Positions 33,119 through 44,963 of a stretch of DNA of 64,000 nucleotides are shown one piece after another. The notes under the pieces were generated by a model. It did no database searches, was not told where the DNA came from, and was given only the letters and a program-made list of their open reading frames with translations. A program made the position numbers and the translations under genes. This DNA is from Adiantum capillus-veneris (Eukaryota > Streptophyta > Polypodiopsida > Polypodiales > Pteridaceae), in NCBI GenBank assembly GCA_014529385.2, contig CM043953.1:70820372-70884371 (forward strand). The letters are read 5' to 3'. Every line of letters starts with the position of its first letter. Positions within the stretch are counted from its first letter, which is position 1.

Positions 33119-34236
33119 AGGTAGAACATTTATGCTCAACCAAGAGACTATTTGTATCTGGAACCACATCCCTCGCAAAATATTTCTTCAATCTATAACC
33201 ATTTTTTCTATAGCGCAAACGTTCTCCTGACATTTTTTTAAACTCATATGCGCCATTAGGAAATACATGCTTCACTATGTATGAACCCAACCATTTGTCG
33301 TTTAACTTCTTTTGAAAAGTAAAATCCAAGCGAGAATCATACTTCATCACCAGATCTCCCTCTTTAATCTCTTTCTCTGGCAGTTTCTTATTCATTTTCT
33401 CCATCCTTGTCTCTGCTTGTTGAAGATAATAGTCATTGGCCTTCTCTCTATTCATTCGGTAACAATTCTAGAGAAAGAATTCTTTCCTGCAGCTTGTCGT
33501 AATGCGAACCTTGCATCGTGCACAACAACTTCAAGGCATCCAACTGCACCTGTATGGGCATATTAAGAGCTTCTTTTCCATAAACAAGCTCATAAGATGT
33601 AGACTGTGTCGACACTCTATATGTAGTACTATAAGCCCACAAACACTTTTCCAAGTCCAAGTCCCACTCTTTAGGATTCTCTCTAGCATACTTTGATAGC
33701 ATCTTCACAATTTGACCATTGCAGTCTTCAACTAGCCCATTGCATTGTGGGTAGTAAGGAGATGAATGCATATGATGAATTTTCAATTTCTCCATGAGAG
33801 CAACAACAAGTTTTCCCCTAAACCCTGGTCCTCAATTAAAAATGACAACCATAGAAGCTCCAAACTTGCAACACACTTGTTCATACAAAAAAGAGGTCAC
33901 TCTTCTCATTGTTACATCTGTTACTGCTCTTGTCTCCACCCCCTTTGTCAAATAGTCCACAGCCACAAGGATATACCTTTTTCCATTGTTGGTTCTTGGC
34001 ATTGGACCTGCAGCATCCACTCCCTATTTTTCAAATGCATCAAAAGAAATTATAGCTTTTTGGGGCTCAGCCAAAAGCTTTTGATTTGCAAACACTTGGC
34101 ATTCATGGCATGACTTGCACCAAAAATAAGCATCTCTCATTATAGAGGGCCAATAGTAACCTACTCTCAAAATACAAAAGAAAACCTGATCCTTGCCTTG
34201 TTGGCATGTTTCCTCATGGCAGTGCTCCAAAATCAA
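33117..34236 (-). pseudogene. Integrase of element B
   Basis: Minus strand, in four overlapping frames. The zinc finger is in 34236-34024 (HCHEETCQQGKDQ..., WCKSCHECQVF). The core has the first Asp in VDAAGPMPR; the second motif reads VVIFN then a stop then GPGF, where SDxGPxF is expected, so the second catalytic Asp appears to be Asn. The third motif NGLVEDCNGQIVK keeps Glu. The C-terminal module (KLNDKWLGSYIVKHVFPNGAYEF) ends at 33117. No chromodomain. Dead by stops and loss of Asp. Confidence 0.8.
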
Positions 34237-35030
34237 GCCTATTTCTCTTTGTACGACACATTCTCAAAATGCTATCCTTTCCATAAAACATGAGATCCTC
34301 ACCTACCAATGTATAGTTTCTTGCTTTTGCAACTATTCTCTTACGCCGAACCTTTGACATGCCCTTTGGACATTGCCCTTTACCAAGAAATAATTCTACA
34401 TCTTGCAATGATTCCCTTCCTGCATACAAGACTTCCTTGACCTTTAAAGGAGCTACCAAGGCATCTAACTTGTCCCTAGACAACTCATCAGCTTCTTTAT
34501 TCTGCTCACAAGGAACATGCTTAAACTGTATCTTCTCAAACTCATGCAAAAGCTTCTTGATGCCATAGAACCACTTCTTCAAATTGTCTTTCTTGACATT
34601 CCACAAACCAAGCAACTGATTCATGACTAGCAACGCATCCCCTTTTGCAATGACACTCTTCAATCCAAACTCAACACACTGCTTCAACCCAAGGAAAAGT
34701 GTGAGATACTTGGCCTCATTGTTACTTTCAGATTCATCAAGATTGTAAACTCTAGAAAGGATTACGTTGCCTTTTGGGTTCTTAATGACTACCCCACCAC
34801 TTGCCTTTTGAAGAACTTTCCTGTATGCACCATCAAACATCATTGTATACGCATCTGTAATGTCTACTTCCTCTTCATGATCATCCTTGCCAACCCTTGG
34901 GTAAGATGGAAGCTCCCCTCCCTTATGTAACACTATGCCTGCCAAGTGAGATTTAACAGAATGATCCACTTTAAACTCAAACTCATACTCTTGAAGGTCC
35001 AAAGTCTACTTTAAGATGCACTTGCTAGGC
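34214..35030 (-). pseudogene. Additional (aRNH-type) RNase H domain of element B
   Basis: Minus strand frame 35002-34214. MMFDGAYRKVLQKASGGVVI, ESNNEAKYLTLFLGLKQCVE, AKGDALLVMNQLLG and EQNKEADELSRD give the D-E-D-D order of an RNase HI. This domain, separate from the retroviral RNase H further upstream (around 35.2 kb), is the hallmark of dual-RNase H plant Ty3 elements of the Tat/Ogre group (established for that lineage; assignment here is by eye). Confidence 0.72.
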
Positions 35031-36509
35031 TTCAAATGTTGTACTACATCCGGTAAAAGATTCGGTGTGGTGAGCACATACAACTTTTGGGGCAACATAT
35101 AGGTTTTGAACCCACTGTTCCATTTCCGTGTAGGAGAACTCGCTTACATTCTTCATCTTACTCTCAAAATATACTGGCTTGAAGTTCCTTCCCTACTTTT
35201 GTAAGAGAACCAACCCAAAAGCTACTGACCCCACACTAATAGATACATAGAAAATCAATTTCAAGTCAGGAGGACTCATTGTTGGTAAAGCACACAATAC
35301 CTCCTTGATACCATCAAAAGCCTCTTTCACATCTTCATTCCACTCAAACCCTTGAACCCTTTGACTCAATTTTTGGAGAGGATACACATACTGACATAGC
35401 ATCCAAAAAAACGTGACAAGTACCTGAGCTTATGCACAAATGACGCCAAATCCTTTGTGTTGCTGGGAGGATCCATAAGCAACAAAGCCTTAACTTTCTC
35501 TGGATTGGCTTCTATTCCATTTTGGGAAACCACATGTCCTAGAAAATGGACTCTGGCATGAGCAAACTTACACTTCTTTGGGTTGCATTGCCCACCCTCT
35601 TGTTGAGCCTTTCAAAACGCACAACCTCAGCTTCTCCAAATGTGTGACTCTTGAGCTATAACACCCAATGTCATCCATGAAAACTCAAATGAACTTACCT
35701 AAGTAGGGACCAAACACTCTATTCATCCATCCTTGGAAGGTAGCATATGCATTTACCAGTCCAAAAGGCATTTTTTTGTAGGCAAAACAACCCCAAGGAG
35801 TAATGAAGGTCATCTTCAATCGATCTTCAATCGCTATCAAGATCTAAAAGTAGCCAAAAAATCCATCCATGATTGAGTAGCGTTCATGACCTGCAACCTG
35901 ATTGAGGATTTCATCTAGGAAGGGTAGTGGATAATAATTCCTTTTTGTGGCAGCATTCAAAGGTTTGAAATCAACACATATCCTAAATCTTCCATTCTTC
36001 TTGGGCACAATAACAACTGGAGAGACCCATTCGGACTCTTCCACTCGAAAGATAAAATCTGCTTCCAAAAGCTTTGTCACTTCTTCACGAAGTGCCCTCT
36101 CATGAATGACCCCCAACCTCCTAAGCTTTTGAACTTTTGACTTGGCACCTTCTTTTAGATTGATTCTATGCTTGACCTCTTTAGCTCCTTGCAACTCTGT
36201 ATATTTAGTGGTGAATAGCTTTGGAAACTCCATGAACATGTCTTCATACTCCTTCTTTTCTTTTTCTGTCAAGTCCTCTCCTAGCATGCTCCTTGCGTTC
36301 ACTTTGGCAGGCTCTACAATTGCTTTTGTATTATCCTTCTCTTCCTTGACCTTCACATCATGCATCGATTCTTCCTTTTCGACACTTATCCCAAATAGAT
36401 CAGGACATAGCTGCATCAAGCTTTCCTCTACACTTTCTTCTGATGACATAGATGAAGCATCACTATCGTATGATGTAGTTTCTGTCAAATCCGTATCTTG
36501 CATCTCCAA
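35031..36509 (-). pseudogene. Reverse transcriptase and first RNase H of element B
   Basis: Minus strand. From 36509 an acidic linker (SYDSDASSMSSEESVEESLM), then RT: HRINLKEGAKSKVQKLRRLG, WVSPVVIVPKKNGRFRICVD, NYYPLPFLDEILNQVAGHER. After a frame break, MPFGLVNAYATFQ and FMDDIGCYS (FMDD at about 35682-35671) are still readable, so the catalytic pair is intact. 35402-35193 holds KLSQRVQGFEWNEDVKEAF and YVSISVGSVAFGLVL, the start of the first RNase H, which fades into stops. Confidence 0.8.
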
Positions 36510-36558
36510 TAGGGGCTGTGTACGGATCTATTAGAAGCTAGATACACCCTACGAAAAA

Positions 36559-37458
36559 TGACGGCTCGGTAGATTATCATTTTTGTAATTATTCATTTAT
36601 TGAGAAAACCCGACATTTCACCTTGTAAATATTGGGGCTTACAGAAGTTTCCAGATTGTATCCCAGTTTTGACATTTAGATTGAGTAGATGGTTGATTTG
36701 GAACTTTAGGGTTTGAGAATTGTAAGGTATTTATACCACTTTTTGACCTTAATGAAGAACCTTTTGTCATTTAATAAAAAAGTTTTGAAGTCTGTGAGTG
36801 AGCGTACTGTGTATGAAAGAGAATGTGAGCTTCATCTTGACGCTACGTGTGCACCGGTGGTCGGAATCTAGTGCGGAGAAGTGCAGCGTGTTGCCCTCGA
36901 CGAGAGCTACGCGTCGATACCTACATTGTGCGCGTACGGTCAGGTTTTGCGAGCTCCATCTACGAGCTTCATCTGGTGATTTGGTGAGCATACGTTGTCC
37001 GATTTTGCATTGCAGCATATCCACGCATTCACATTGAGTAGAGCTACACATTAGGCACTTTAGATTTTGGAAACGAAGACCTGCAAATTTCGGCCAGACA
37101 TCCTACGTGATTTTGCACCGTGTGTTTTGGGTTGGGGTTTTGGTTCATAGACCTTAGGGAGAGTGACCTATTGGTGTTAGTAGGGTCTCCTTCAAGTTCT
37201 GTGGTGTTTCGAGATTGTTAGATGGGTGTTCGGCTCTAGAAAGCGTTGTAGGAAGTTTCCTTTTATGCACTCTTGAAGACTGTGACTTAGACATTGGGTA
37301 GAGACCTCTGTAGGAATTAGTTAGGAGTCGATCGAGTGTAGGTTGACACCTTATGCTTGCTTCCACGCGCCTGCGGGTCGAGCTTCGTCCTTAGCAGACA
37401 AATCTTGTTAAGTGAGTTCTCGCTGTGCTGACGTCCGTCGCGGCGTATCTGTCCAACA
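36559..37458 (+). repeat. 5' LTR of element C (left end tentative)
   Basis: The right end is fixed by CCAACA followed by the primer site at 37460. The left end is a guess at TGACGGCTCGG (36559), just past the B RT. A TATA-like GTATTTATAC lies near 36726-36736. It contains a half-copy of the palindromic repeat (37096-37107). I found no matching copy downstream of C pol. Confidence 0.5.
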
Positions 37459-37459
37459 T

Positions 37460-37477
37460 TGGCGCCGCTGCCGGGGA
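37460..37477 (+). other. Primer-binding site of element C
   Basis: TGGCGCCGCTGCCGGGGA is the well-known Athila-type plant Ty3 primer site (reported as tRNA-Asp). It begins 1 nt after the LTR end. Element D has a related site. Confidence 0.88.
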
Positions 37478-38007
37478 CGAAAACCTTAGGTAGGTGACCG
37501 AGACTAGTCCTTGAGGATAGGGATTTTTGGCTTGCCAAGAGTCTCGTTTTACATTTAGATAGGACCAGAGGGTGGAGGACTCTCTAGGTCTTAGAGAGAG
37601 TCTCGGAAGCGTGTGTCTCGTTTAGATCCTTCGACTTAGGTAGATTTAGGTAGACTGAGATAGTTTTAGGTATTAGTTGAGTTCTTTAGTAGGAATTTGA
37701 GTGATAGAAGCGATGAGAGGGAAGCTTGAGAGTCCGGAGAGGCCAGAGAGCAACCAAAACACCATTATCACCATTTCACAGGATGAGCAAGAGTAGAGTA
37801 AGTAAGACATCATGATTCAGGATCTAGAGCACTTCATGCATGTATACTTGCTTGGTAAATTCATCACAAGGTTGTAAAAGACGCAAAAAGACGCAAAAGT
37901 GTGTTTAAAAGCTGAAGTGAAGTCCAAAAGTTACTGTGAGTGTTTCTAATAGAGCTGCAGAGTATCAGGAGTATTTCTGTCAGGAAAAAATTTAATTTTA
38001 AGCCAAG

Positions 38008-38031
38008 AGACATCCTACGCGTAGTATGTCT
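38008..38031. repeat. 24-bp palindrome, copy 1 (one mismatch)
   Basis: AGACATCCTACG followed by CGTAGTATGTCT. Confidence 0.9.
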
Positions 38032-38449
38032 ACAAGCTAATCTGGTGGGAATTTTGGGATTTTGAGTTGATCAGTGTGTTCAAAAGGTGGGGTTTACCCT
38101 ATTTTCAAATGGAAAGTGAAAATTTGACCATATCTTGACAGGATAAGGCCAGATAGACTAAAATTGCCAGACATCCTACCCAAATTGTGCCAAAGCATTA
38201 TTTTAAGACCAAAACCATAGGATGGCTGCATGAGCATGATCTGCATGATATATTGAGTGATTGAGAGGGATTTCATCTCATTTGGGTGAGAAAATTGGGT
38301 TCAAAACAGACTTTAGCACTTTTGATTAAAAAGGCAAGAACAGCTAAAATTGGGGACTTTTGAAATCCAAACCAAAATCTAAGCATACCACTGGGTTGCT
38401 CACATCAAGGGGAAGCTGTGGGTCAAGTCTAGGTTCAAACAGGCCAAAA

Positions 38450-38473
38450 AGACATCCTATGCGTAGGATGTCT
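38450..38473. repeat. 24-bp palindrome, copy 2 (one mismatch)
   Basis: AGACATCCTATG followed by CGTAGGATGTCT. Confidence 0.9.
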
Positions 38474-38574
38474 TCTGTGTGATTTTGCACTCCAAACCTA
38501 ATTTTGAGCATACCAAAGTGATAAGCAACTAAAGAGGAGCCTGTGCTTTGAATTTGAAGCCATTCTGATGAAAA

Positions 38575-38598
38575 AGACATCCTACGCATAGGATGTCT
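38575..38598. repeat. 24-bp palindrome, copy 3 (one mismatch)
   Basis: AGACATCCTACG followed by CATAGGATGTCT. Confidence 0.9.
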
Positions 38599-38850
38599 AA
38601 AGCAAGAAATTGAAGCCAGATACTGACTGTGGGCATAACAAGGTGTTGTATAGCCTAAGGCAAGCCTCCTAGTCAATTTTGGTCCAAATTGGAGTTGATT
38701 AGACTGATCAAAACCAGCTGCAGGCTGTCGGAACAGATTTTTGATCCATTGACCAGCCTATAGGTGTCCAAATTAAAAAGTAAAAACAACTGTGGACTCA
38801 GCACATCAAGGGGAATCCATAGTGCAAAGATCTAGGCAAAACAGAGCAGG

Positions 38851-38874
38851 AGACATCCTACGCGTAGGATGTCT
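38851..38874. repeat. 24-bp palindrome, copy 4 (perfect)
   Basis: AGACATCCTACG followed by CGTAGGATGTCT, a perfect self-complement. Confidence 0.95.
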
Positions 38875-39340
38875 ACTGGGGCCTATTGAAGAGAAAATTT
38901 GACTGGGCTTAGACAGTGAGATTCCACTTGGCTTAAGGGTTCCAGAACTTCTTTCAGAAGTGAATTTGGACCTTGTTTGTCCATTTGACGGAGCAAAGAC
39001 TGGATTCAGACTTTTTCACGTAAATTGACCAACATCCGAGGGAAGTACAGTTCCAGATTAGCAGACCTAATCCAGAACATCAGCAGTATATAAAATACAG
39101 TAGTGCTTGAGATTAACTCTCCAGTTATACCAATCATTACTAAGATAACCTCTAGCAGTTAAATGCTTTGATTCAATTGCCAAAATTAAACGCTTGTGTA
39201 CATGTATATTCAGCAGCAAAGCAAGAATTTGTGCGGAGACTGATCCTTTGCCAGGTGAGTGGTTGGATTTGTGATAAATTGCATTGATAAGTTTGATGAA
39301 TTTAAGATAAGGAAGATACATTTTTAGAAACCACAAGGTG

Positions 39341-40317
39341 GCAGGTGACCAAGGTAGCTTAGTGTCCACCGAGGAGAGTGTAACTCAGGCAAGGCTAGAT
39401 CTACTAGCACCGATTATTGAGGAAGGTAGTGATACTGACACTTCGTCAGACAAATCTTTCTTCATGATGGGTAGTCAATAGCCAAGAGGTTTCACCTATG
39501 ACGGACCAATGCCCGGAGGAAGCACCTCCCTAAATCCTTTGAATGATTCCAAGCTCACTGTGATCTTCTTAGAAGGAACAAACTCGAGGGGAGCCCTAGT
39601 CTATTCTGACTATCGAGGACGCAAGAGCATTTGTATTGAAGAAAGGCCGGCTCAAAGATTGGAGATAATTCGAGTCTATGATGATGGAGATAGATTCCGA
39701 GACGAAAAGGGGAACCACTATCTGATAGTTAGTAACCCTGAAGATTACAACAGATATGGAGACAGTGTGGCGAAAGGGAAAATGGTTTCAGAAGCTCAAG
39801 AACCACCACCAAACATTGATCGACCTAGAGAAATTTTCATGTATGATAAGAAAACAATCAGGGTTTCAACTTATAATGAGAACGTGGGAATCTACAAGCA
39901 TGAGAGTTAGGGAATAGTCGCTTACTTTCGTTGCAAAGAACCATACTTAAACGAATTAAGCAAAGACAAGGTTCTTTACTTATTCTCTTATGAAACTGCT
40001 ATGGGTAAGGATATAGTTTTTGTTGATAGATACGGGCGAGAATACCAACGCATTCTCCCAGAGGAGGTAGAAAAGGCAACAATTCCAGGAGCATCAACAT
40101 ATGCCCCAGACAAAGTGCCACCTACACCCCTAGCAAGTCGACAAATCCCTTTTTAGAGGAGTATGACGCTACCTCACATTCTACCCGACCGCAGACATTC
40201 AACAATCAAAACCAACCAGCAACTCAACCATCATAGCACGTATGGCTTCAATAGAGTGCAACATTGGAACAAGACTGAAACCGAGATGGTTATCAAGCCG
40301 CACGAGGGCTAAGGGAT
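39341..40317 (+). pseudogene. N-terminal ORF of element C, unknown domain
   Basis: A frame starting about 39341 (VAGDQGSLVSTEESVTQ), interrupted by a TAG near 39479-39481 and at 39908-39910, and readable to about 40155. The best part (39509 on) reads LTVIFLEGTNSRGALVYSD, RGRKSICIEERPAQRLEIIR and DDGDRFRDEKGNHYLIV, a compact, charged region with alternating hydrophobics suggesting a small beta-rich domain. It precedes the capsid domain and may be the amino end of gag. I do not recognise the family. Confidence 0.45.
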
Positions 40318-41931
40318 TTGCAAGAACCACCACTCTATTCAAGGTATCAAGGAGAGAGTAAGCCAAAGACTCAAGGGTCAAAAGAGCCTGGAAGACCACC
40401 CATAGAACGAGTTCGAAGAGATGAACCATCTCTGGCAAGAACTGCTAGAAATTATGGCTTAGGAGCACCACTGGGAGAGGAACCAGCCTACTACAGAAGA
40501 CCAGAGGAGGTATATCGATTAGGACGTGTAGATCCAATGATGAGGTTTGTAGACCATCGTAAAATTAGACCTTCTCAAGTGCAAAAATGGGTAAACAAGA
40601 AATACACTGGAAACAGAGATCCAAGAGATCATGTAGTAGCCTTTGTGCGTGTAATTAGAGCTGAAGAGGTGTTACACTTCCCTACCCAATTCGCAGGGTT
40701 TGGACTAACCCTAGAGGATGACGCTGCTACTTGGTTTGACTCTGTAGAGCGTAGAGACTTTGAGTCTATGGAGGAAGTGTTTGACGAATTTATCGAGGAA
40801 TTCTCACAAAGGGGGATAGCTCATAATACCGTCTCACAAATCCATAAATTCAAACAGAAAGATGGGAAATCTGTACGAAAGGTAGCCCTAAGACTAAAAA
40901 GATATGCTAAGTTCTGTCCTATGGAAGAACTGCCCACTCAGTCCAGACTTATGCTTATATTCATCCAAGGACTAAGGAATGCAGATCTCCAAAAGGACTT
41001 ACATATGAAGAGGAGCACGACGTTGAATGAGTTGACCAAGGAGGCTCTTTACCTTGTGGACAATTGTGCGGTCTACAAAGAGGGGGAGTTCAAGGACCTT
41101 GACGAAGATTCATCTTCACAAAAAAGTGGAAGCAAGTCTTCTAAGACAACACCGAAAGGAGAAGTAGCTGTAAACCAAGAGCATCTTGTAGAGGAAGTGC
41201 TAAAAAAGATTAACTTGTACGCCAAACCCCAGGGTAAACAGCCCAAGTGGTGTGCTATTGAACAAAAATGGACAAACCATGGGACAGAGGAATGTTATTA
41301 TAACAAGGGATATGTGTGAGAGAGACTTTACGCTCCCCAAGATCAGGTAGCTTCTTCTCAAGTTCCACCGATGCCTAGGTATCAAGCAGGCAACCTACCA
41401 GGACCTGTAGGTGTAGAAAGACCACAACCAGTGTTGGGTCAACAACCACCCCTACCAGGATTACGACCTGTCGGTATAAGATACACACCAACCGTAACCG
41501 AATCAGAGAAGAAGGCTTTGGTGCCTATGTATGCATATTATGAAGATCCCAATGGATATGAGGCAAAATCTGTCTATTATCCACCGGAAGAACCCTCGAC
41601 ACCAGAACCATGGAGCATGATAGGAAGTACACGACCACCAACAGCTGCACAGGCAGCAGGAGAAGGAAGATATAGCTTAGATGAACGAACATTGTTGTTC
41701 ACAGCCAATGGAGCCATGGGTGGACAGAGACATGCATACCAACAAAGAGGAGCTCAAGGAGCACCTCAACAACCCAAGAGACCCTGCTACAAGTGTGGTG
41801 GAGAGCATTGGCTAAGAGACTGTCCTCATGATGAAATCATTAGAGTCAACGTATATTACACCGAGTGTGGAGTTACTCATTTGATTCTTGATTGCCCTAA
41901 AAACCCGAGCAAGGAGCAAAAACTACCTTGA
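40318..41931 (+). pseudogene. gag of element C with zinc knuckle
   Basis: One frame with a stop at 41317-41319. The capsid-like domain spans about 40560-41080: VQKWVNKKYTGNRDPRDHVV, DDAATWFDSVERRDFESMEE, HKFKQKDGKSVRKVALRLKR and RLMLIFIQGLRNADLQKDLH, the standard plant Ty3 gag order. A Pro-rich spacer follows (41371 on), then CYKCGGEHWLRDCP (about 41785-41826) and a second, degenerate Cys motif (CGVTHLILDC). Confidence 0.82.
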
Positions 41932-42641
41932 ATATGCTAGAAACAGTACCTTCCAATGGAGGGTCAGAAAATGAAACAATCATACCTATGCAGGCAGTGA
42001 CATGAGCCCAAGCTCAAAGAATGACGAACGAACCCATAATTGAAGAGCCAAAAACCGATGTCCCAAGTTCAGAAACGAAAAATCAAAGAAGCACTTGGAA
42101 AGTTAGAAAGACGCGTATGAAAGCTACGAAAGAATGAGAGCAAACAGCTCTATCCGAGGAGTTAAAACATACGAAGGATAGATTAGAGCGGTTAGAGGAT
42201 CTAGTTAGCTTAAGCTCACACACCACGGCAACCATAGCACCCAAGGAAATAGAAGAGCCCAAAAGTGCAGGATTAGGAGGATCAGTACTGGCAGACAAGG
42301 TAAATGAGCAGTTGGATGCACTTCTAAAAGCTTATGAAGCCAGACTAAAAAAGAACCAAACTCAGGAGTAAAGATGGATGACTTATCCATATGCTGAAAT
42401 AGAAAAACAAAGGTTGGAAATGTGTAAAAAGATAATTGAAACAGCTCAATCATTGATGGAAGACCCGCTGGGTAAACCTGCAAATTGGCATGAAGTACCA
42501 GCTCCAATCCCTATCCAACCAACTTTAGAGGAACAAGTAGAAACGAAGGAAAGACTCACGAAAGCCTAGGAGTCCAGAGGAGAGCCTATCATAGTGCCAA
42601 ATACAATAGATGAGGCAAGTGACTGGTTCTAGCCTAAAACA
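41932..42641 (+). pseudogene. Gag-to-protease linker of element C
   Basis: Frame 3 from about 42090 with stops near 42138, 42370, 42567 and 42630. A Leu-zipper-like segment (SEELKHTKDRLERLEDLVSL) predicts a short coiled coil. No catalytic motif. Confidence 0.5.
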
Positions 42642-44117
42642 TTGACAGAAATGGGTAAGGACTGTAACGGTCTAGATGATCTATGGAAGCAAATCCGTGA
42701 GGCCAACGAGGCTAACAGGGTGAGTAACCACATGAATAGTACGAGAAAAGAGAAGAATGAGATCTTACCTCCTATTGAAGAATTTGAGGCAAGGTCACAA
42801 ATGAACTTTGATATACATTCACAAGGGGGAGACCAGGGATCAATTAGTTCGGGGCACAGCCAACCAGACTCGCTGAAAACTTTACCCTCTTACCTAGGAG
42901 AGTATGAAGCCAAGTCTGAAGTGAGAGCAATCCCATCTCAAAGACTTTCATCTAACAAAGTGATGGATTCACAAGGATTGATTGAGTTATTGTCCACCCC
43001 GGTGGCATGCACAATCACATTAGCCGAACTCCTAAGGTTACGACCAAACATGTGGACCATAGTAGGTAAATGCCTAGAAAAAGTTGGAGTGAAAGACCCC
43101 ACCTCGAAGCTTCAGGAAGGGATCAGAGAATTGGACAGGCCTCAACTAAACACTAGGCCAGTATCATTAAACAAGGTTGGAGAGTATTGCGAGGGAGAAG
43201 ATGGAAACACCACGTTATCAGTAGAATTCCAAGGAGTAGTTTCTAAAGCTATTCTTGACAGTGGAGCGGGAGTTGCTATCGCCACCAAGGAAATCTCAAA
43301 AAAATGGGGAAAATCAGCTTTAAGAGCTACCAGAATGAAATTGCAATTGGAAGATGGGTTCATGGAGAAGCCTCTAGGACTCTTAGAAAAAGTGATTGTC
43401 ACTTCGTGCGGAATCGAGTATGAGCATACATTTGCATTAGTCGATTTCGACAAAAAGAACAATTATGAGATAATCTTGGGAAGACCATTCATGCGACAAT
43501 TGAAGATGGTCCAAGATTGGGGTTACAACCACATCTACCTCAGACATGGGGAGACAACAACTAAAATACACCTGAAAGACCATAGTTACAAGGATGTGAA
43601 CCAAACACCTGTGGAAGAGTTTGATTCAGCTACAGTAGCAGGATCGGAACTCCCAGCATGGTTAGGGCAACAAAAAGAGCTATGGATGTGCGGAGCTTCA
43701 CATTGTGGAAGCTTAAGAAGAGAGGAATGCGTCTTAGATAGAGCGATTGAGGACAAGGAGTATATTCCGGAACCTTTCCCTGAAGATGCCTTGGAACCTC
43801 TAGAATGGGAACACATACTAGCAACATTGGATGTCTGTACCATTACAAATATTCCAACAACAAAATTTTGTGATAAGGATGGCTATGATGTGTTACCCTA
43901 CTACATAGTAAGCATTATACCAGGAGGAGATGAGACGATAGAACCACCAGAACAAGAAAAGTTTTATAACTCCTCTGAACATCTAGAAGTAAATAATGAT
44001 GTAGATAATGCGTGTTCAGACAACTCAAGTGAGCGTGGGGGGAAAACAGAGAATATCAAGTTTTATGATTTTGCTAATCAACACCCTAGACGCCAGGAAC
44101 CCTATAGGAGAAAATGA
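42642..44117 (+). CDS. Protease-bearing polyprotein segment of element C
   Basis: An open 491-codon frame. The first half is a charged linker with a SPLIT-type pattern (VACTITLAELLRLRPNMW). The retropepsin is at about 43200-43530: TLSVEFQGVVSKAILDSGAG (active-site DSGA intact), GLLEKVIVTSCGIEYEHTFA and YEIILGRPFMRQLKMVQDWG. The C-terminal part is acidic and leads to RT, which starts in the same frame after stops at 44115 and about 44161. It shares motif order with the element D protease. Confidence 0.78.
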   Translation: MTEMGKDCNGLDDLWKQIREANEANRVSNHMNSTRKEKNEILPPIEEFEARSQMNFDIHSQGGDQGSISSGHSQPDSLKTLPSYLGEYEAKSEVRAIPSQRLSSNKVMDSQGLIELLSTPVACTITLAELLRLRPNMWTIVGKCLEKVGVKDPTSKLQEGIRELDRPQLNTRPVSLNKVGEYCEGEDGNTTLSVEFQGVVSKAILDSGAGVAIATKEISKKWGKSALRATRMKLQLEDGFMEKPLGLLEKVIVTSCGIEYEHTFALVDFDKKNNYEIILGRPFMRQLKMVQDWGYNHIYLRHGETTTKIHLKDHSYKDVNQTPVEEFDSATVAGSELPAWLGQQKELWMCGASHCGSLRREECVLDRAIEDKEYIPEPFPEDALEPLEWEHILATLDVCTITNIPTTKFCDKDGYDVLPYYIVSIIPGGDETIEPPEQEKFYNSSEHLEVNNDVDNACSDNSSERGGKTENIKFYDFANQHPRRQEPYRRK

Positions 44118-44438
44118 GTAGGAAACAAAGCGAGAGAGAACCTGATGCCCAGGATAAAAAGTAAAGCTCACTATTTGATGCTTGTAAAAGTAGAGGATTG
44201 TGTAAAAGATCAAATATTAGGAAGATTCTCAAAATTTCGAAGGGAAAGAACGCAAGAGAAAAAAAGACAAGTACGAAATGCTAAAACAGAAACAAAATCT
44301 CAAAAATAAACAACAAAAGACCAAGAGTGGACCAAACTGGAGCGTAAATAGAAATACCTAGAACTGAAACGGTCTGTACAGGAGATATGGACTACTGAAG
44401 AAGATAGTGATGGTAAAGGGGAGTCACAAAAGGGAAAC

Positions 44439-44950
44439 ATGAATGTACCATCACACTATGGGAAATTTACCATCCAGGACAGAAAAATCATTATGACACT
44501 ACCAGTCAGGGAAAGAACCAACCAAGAATCTTACGATGGGCCAGAAAATGCAAAAAGAATAGACCTCGCGGAACCAGGTGAAAAGCCTCAGCCGGTCTAT
44601 ATAGCAACCGATTTAGAGCATGAAGAAGAAGAATGGCTAACACAACTTCTCAAGAAGTATAAAGTTGTGTTTTCATGGTCCTACAAAGACCTCAAGGGAG
44701 TTGATCCATCGATATGCCAACATACAATTCCTTTGAAATCGGATGCAAAACCTAGCAAACAATGTCCTTATACATATAATGACACATTTGCTAAACGAAT
44801 CAAAGAGGAGATTGACAAGCTGATGGAAACTGAATTCATCTATGAAATCGAACATACAGATTGGGTGTCACCCATTGTGGTAGTCCCCAAAAAGAACGGG
44901 AAACTGCGAGTGTGTGTAAACCTGAAAAGGTAACTGCAGCCACCATAAGG
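44439..44950 (+). pseudogene. Reverse transcriptase N-terminus of element C, palm missing
   Basis: GVDPSICQHTIPLKSDAKPS, YEIEHTDWVSPIVVVPKKNG and KLRVCVNLKR are fingers/palm motifs. Immediately after (VTAATIRDN at about 44928-44955) the sequence jumps to GRILGHIVSRNGI at 44964, which belongs to the thumb. The stretch carrying YSxxDxxSGY and YxDD, roughly 100 codons, is gone, while the frame stays the same. Confidence 0.82.
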
Positions 44951-44963
44951 GATAATTAGGCAA

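Larger units (their letters stand above)
37478..39340 (+). repeat. Leader of element C with palindromic repeat array
   Basis: Untranslated leader between the primer site and the first ORF. It has four full or near-full copies of a 24-bp palindrome (38008-38031, 38450-38473, 38575-38598, 38851-38874) and a half-site (38169-38179). Blocks such as CACATCAAGGGGAA (38400 and 38808) recur about 405 bp apart, so the leader is partly a decayed tandem array. No long ORF. Confidence 0.8.

Noticed and set aside
36510-36558. Clear target-site duplication for element C
   Set aside because: The right end of C is not defined, so no pair of flanks can be compared.
37996-38874. CRISPR-like reading of the regularly recurring 24-bp repeat
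   Set aside because: The spacers are 100-420 bp and unequal, repeats are palindromic and lie in a plant retrotransposon leader; no cas genes.
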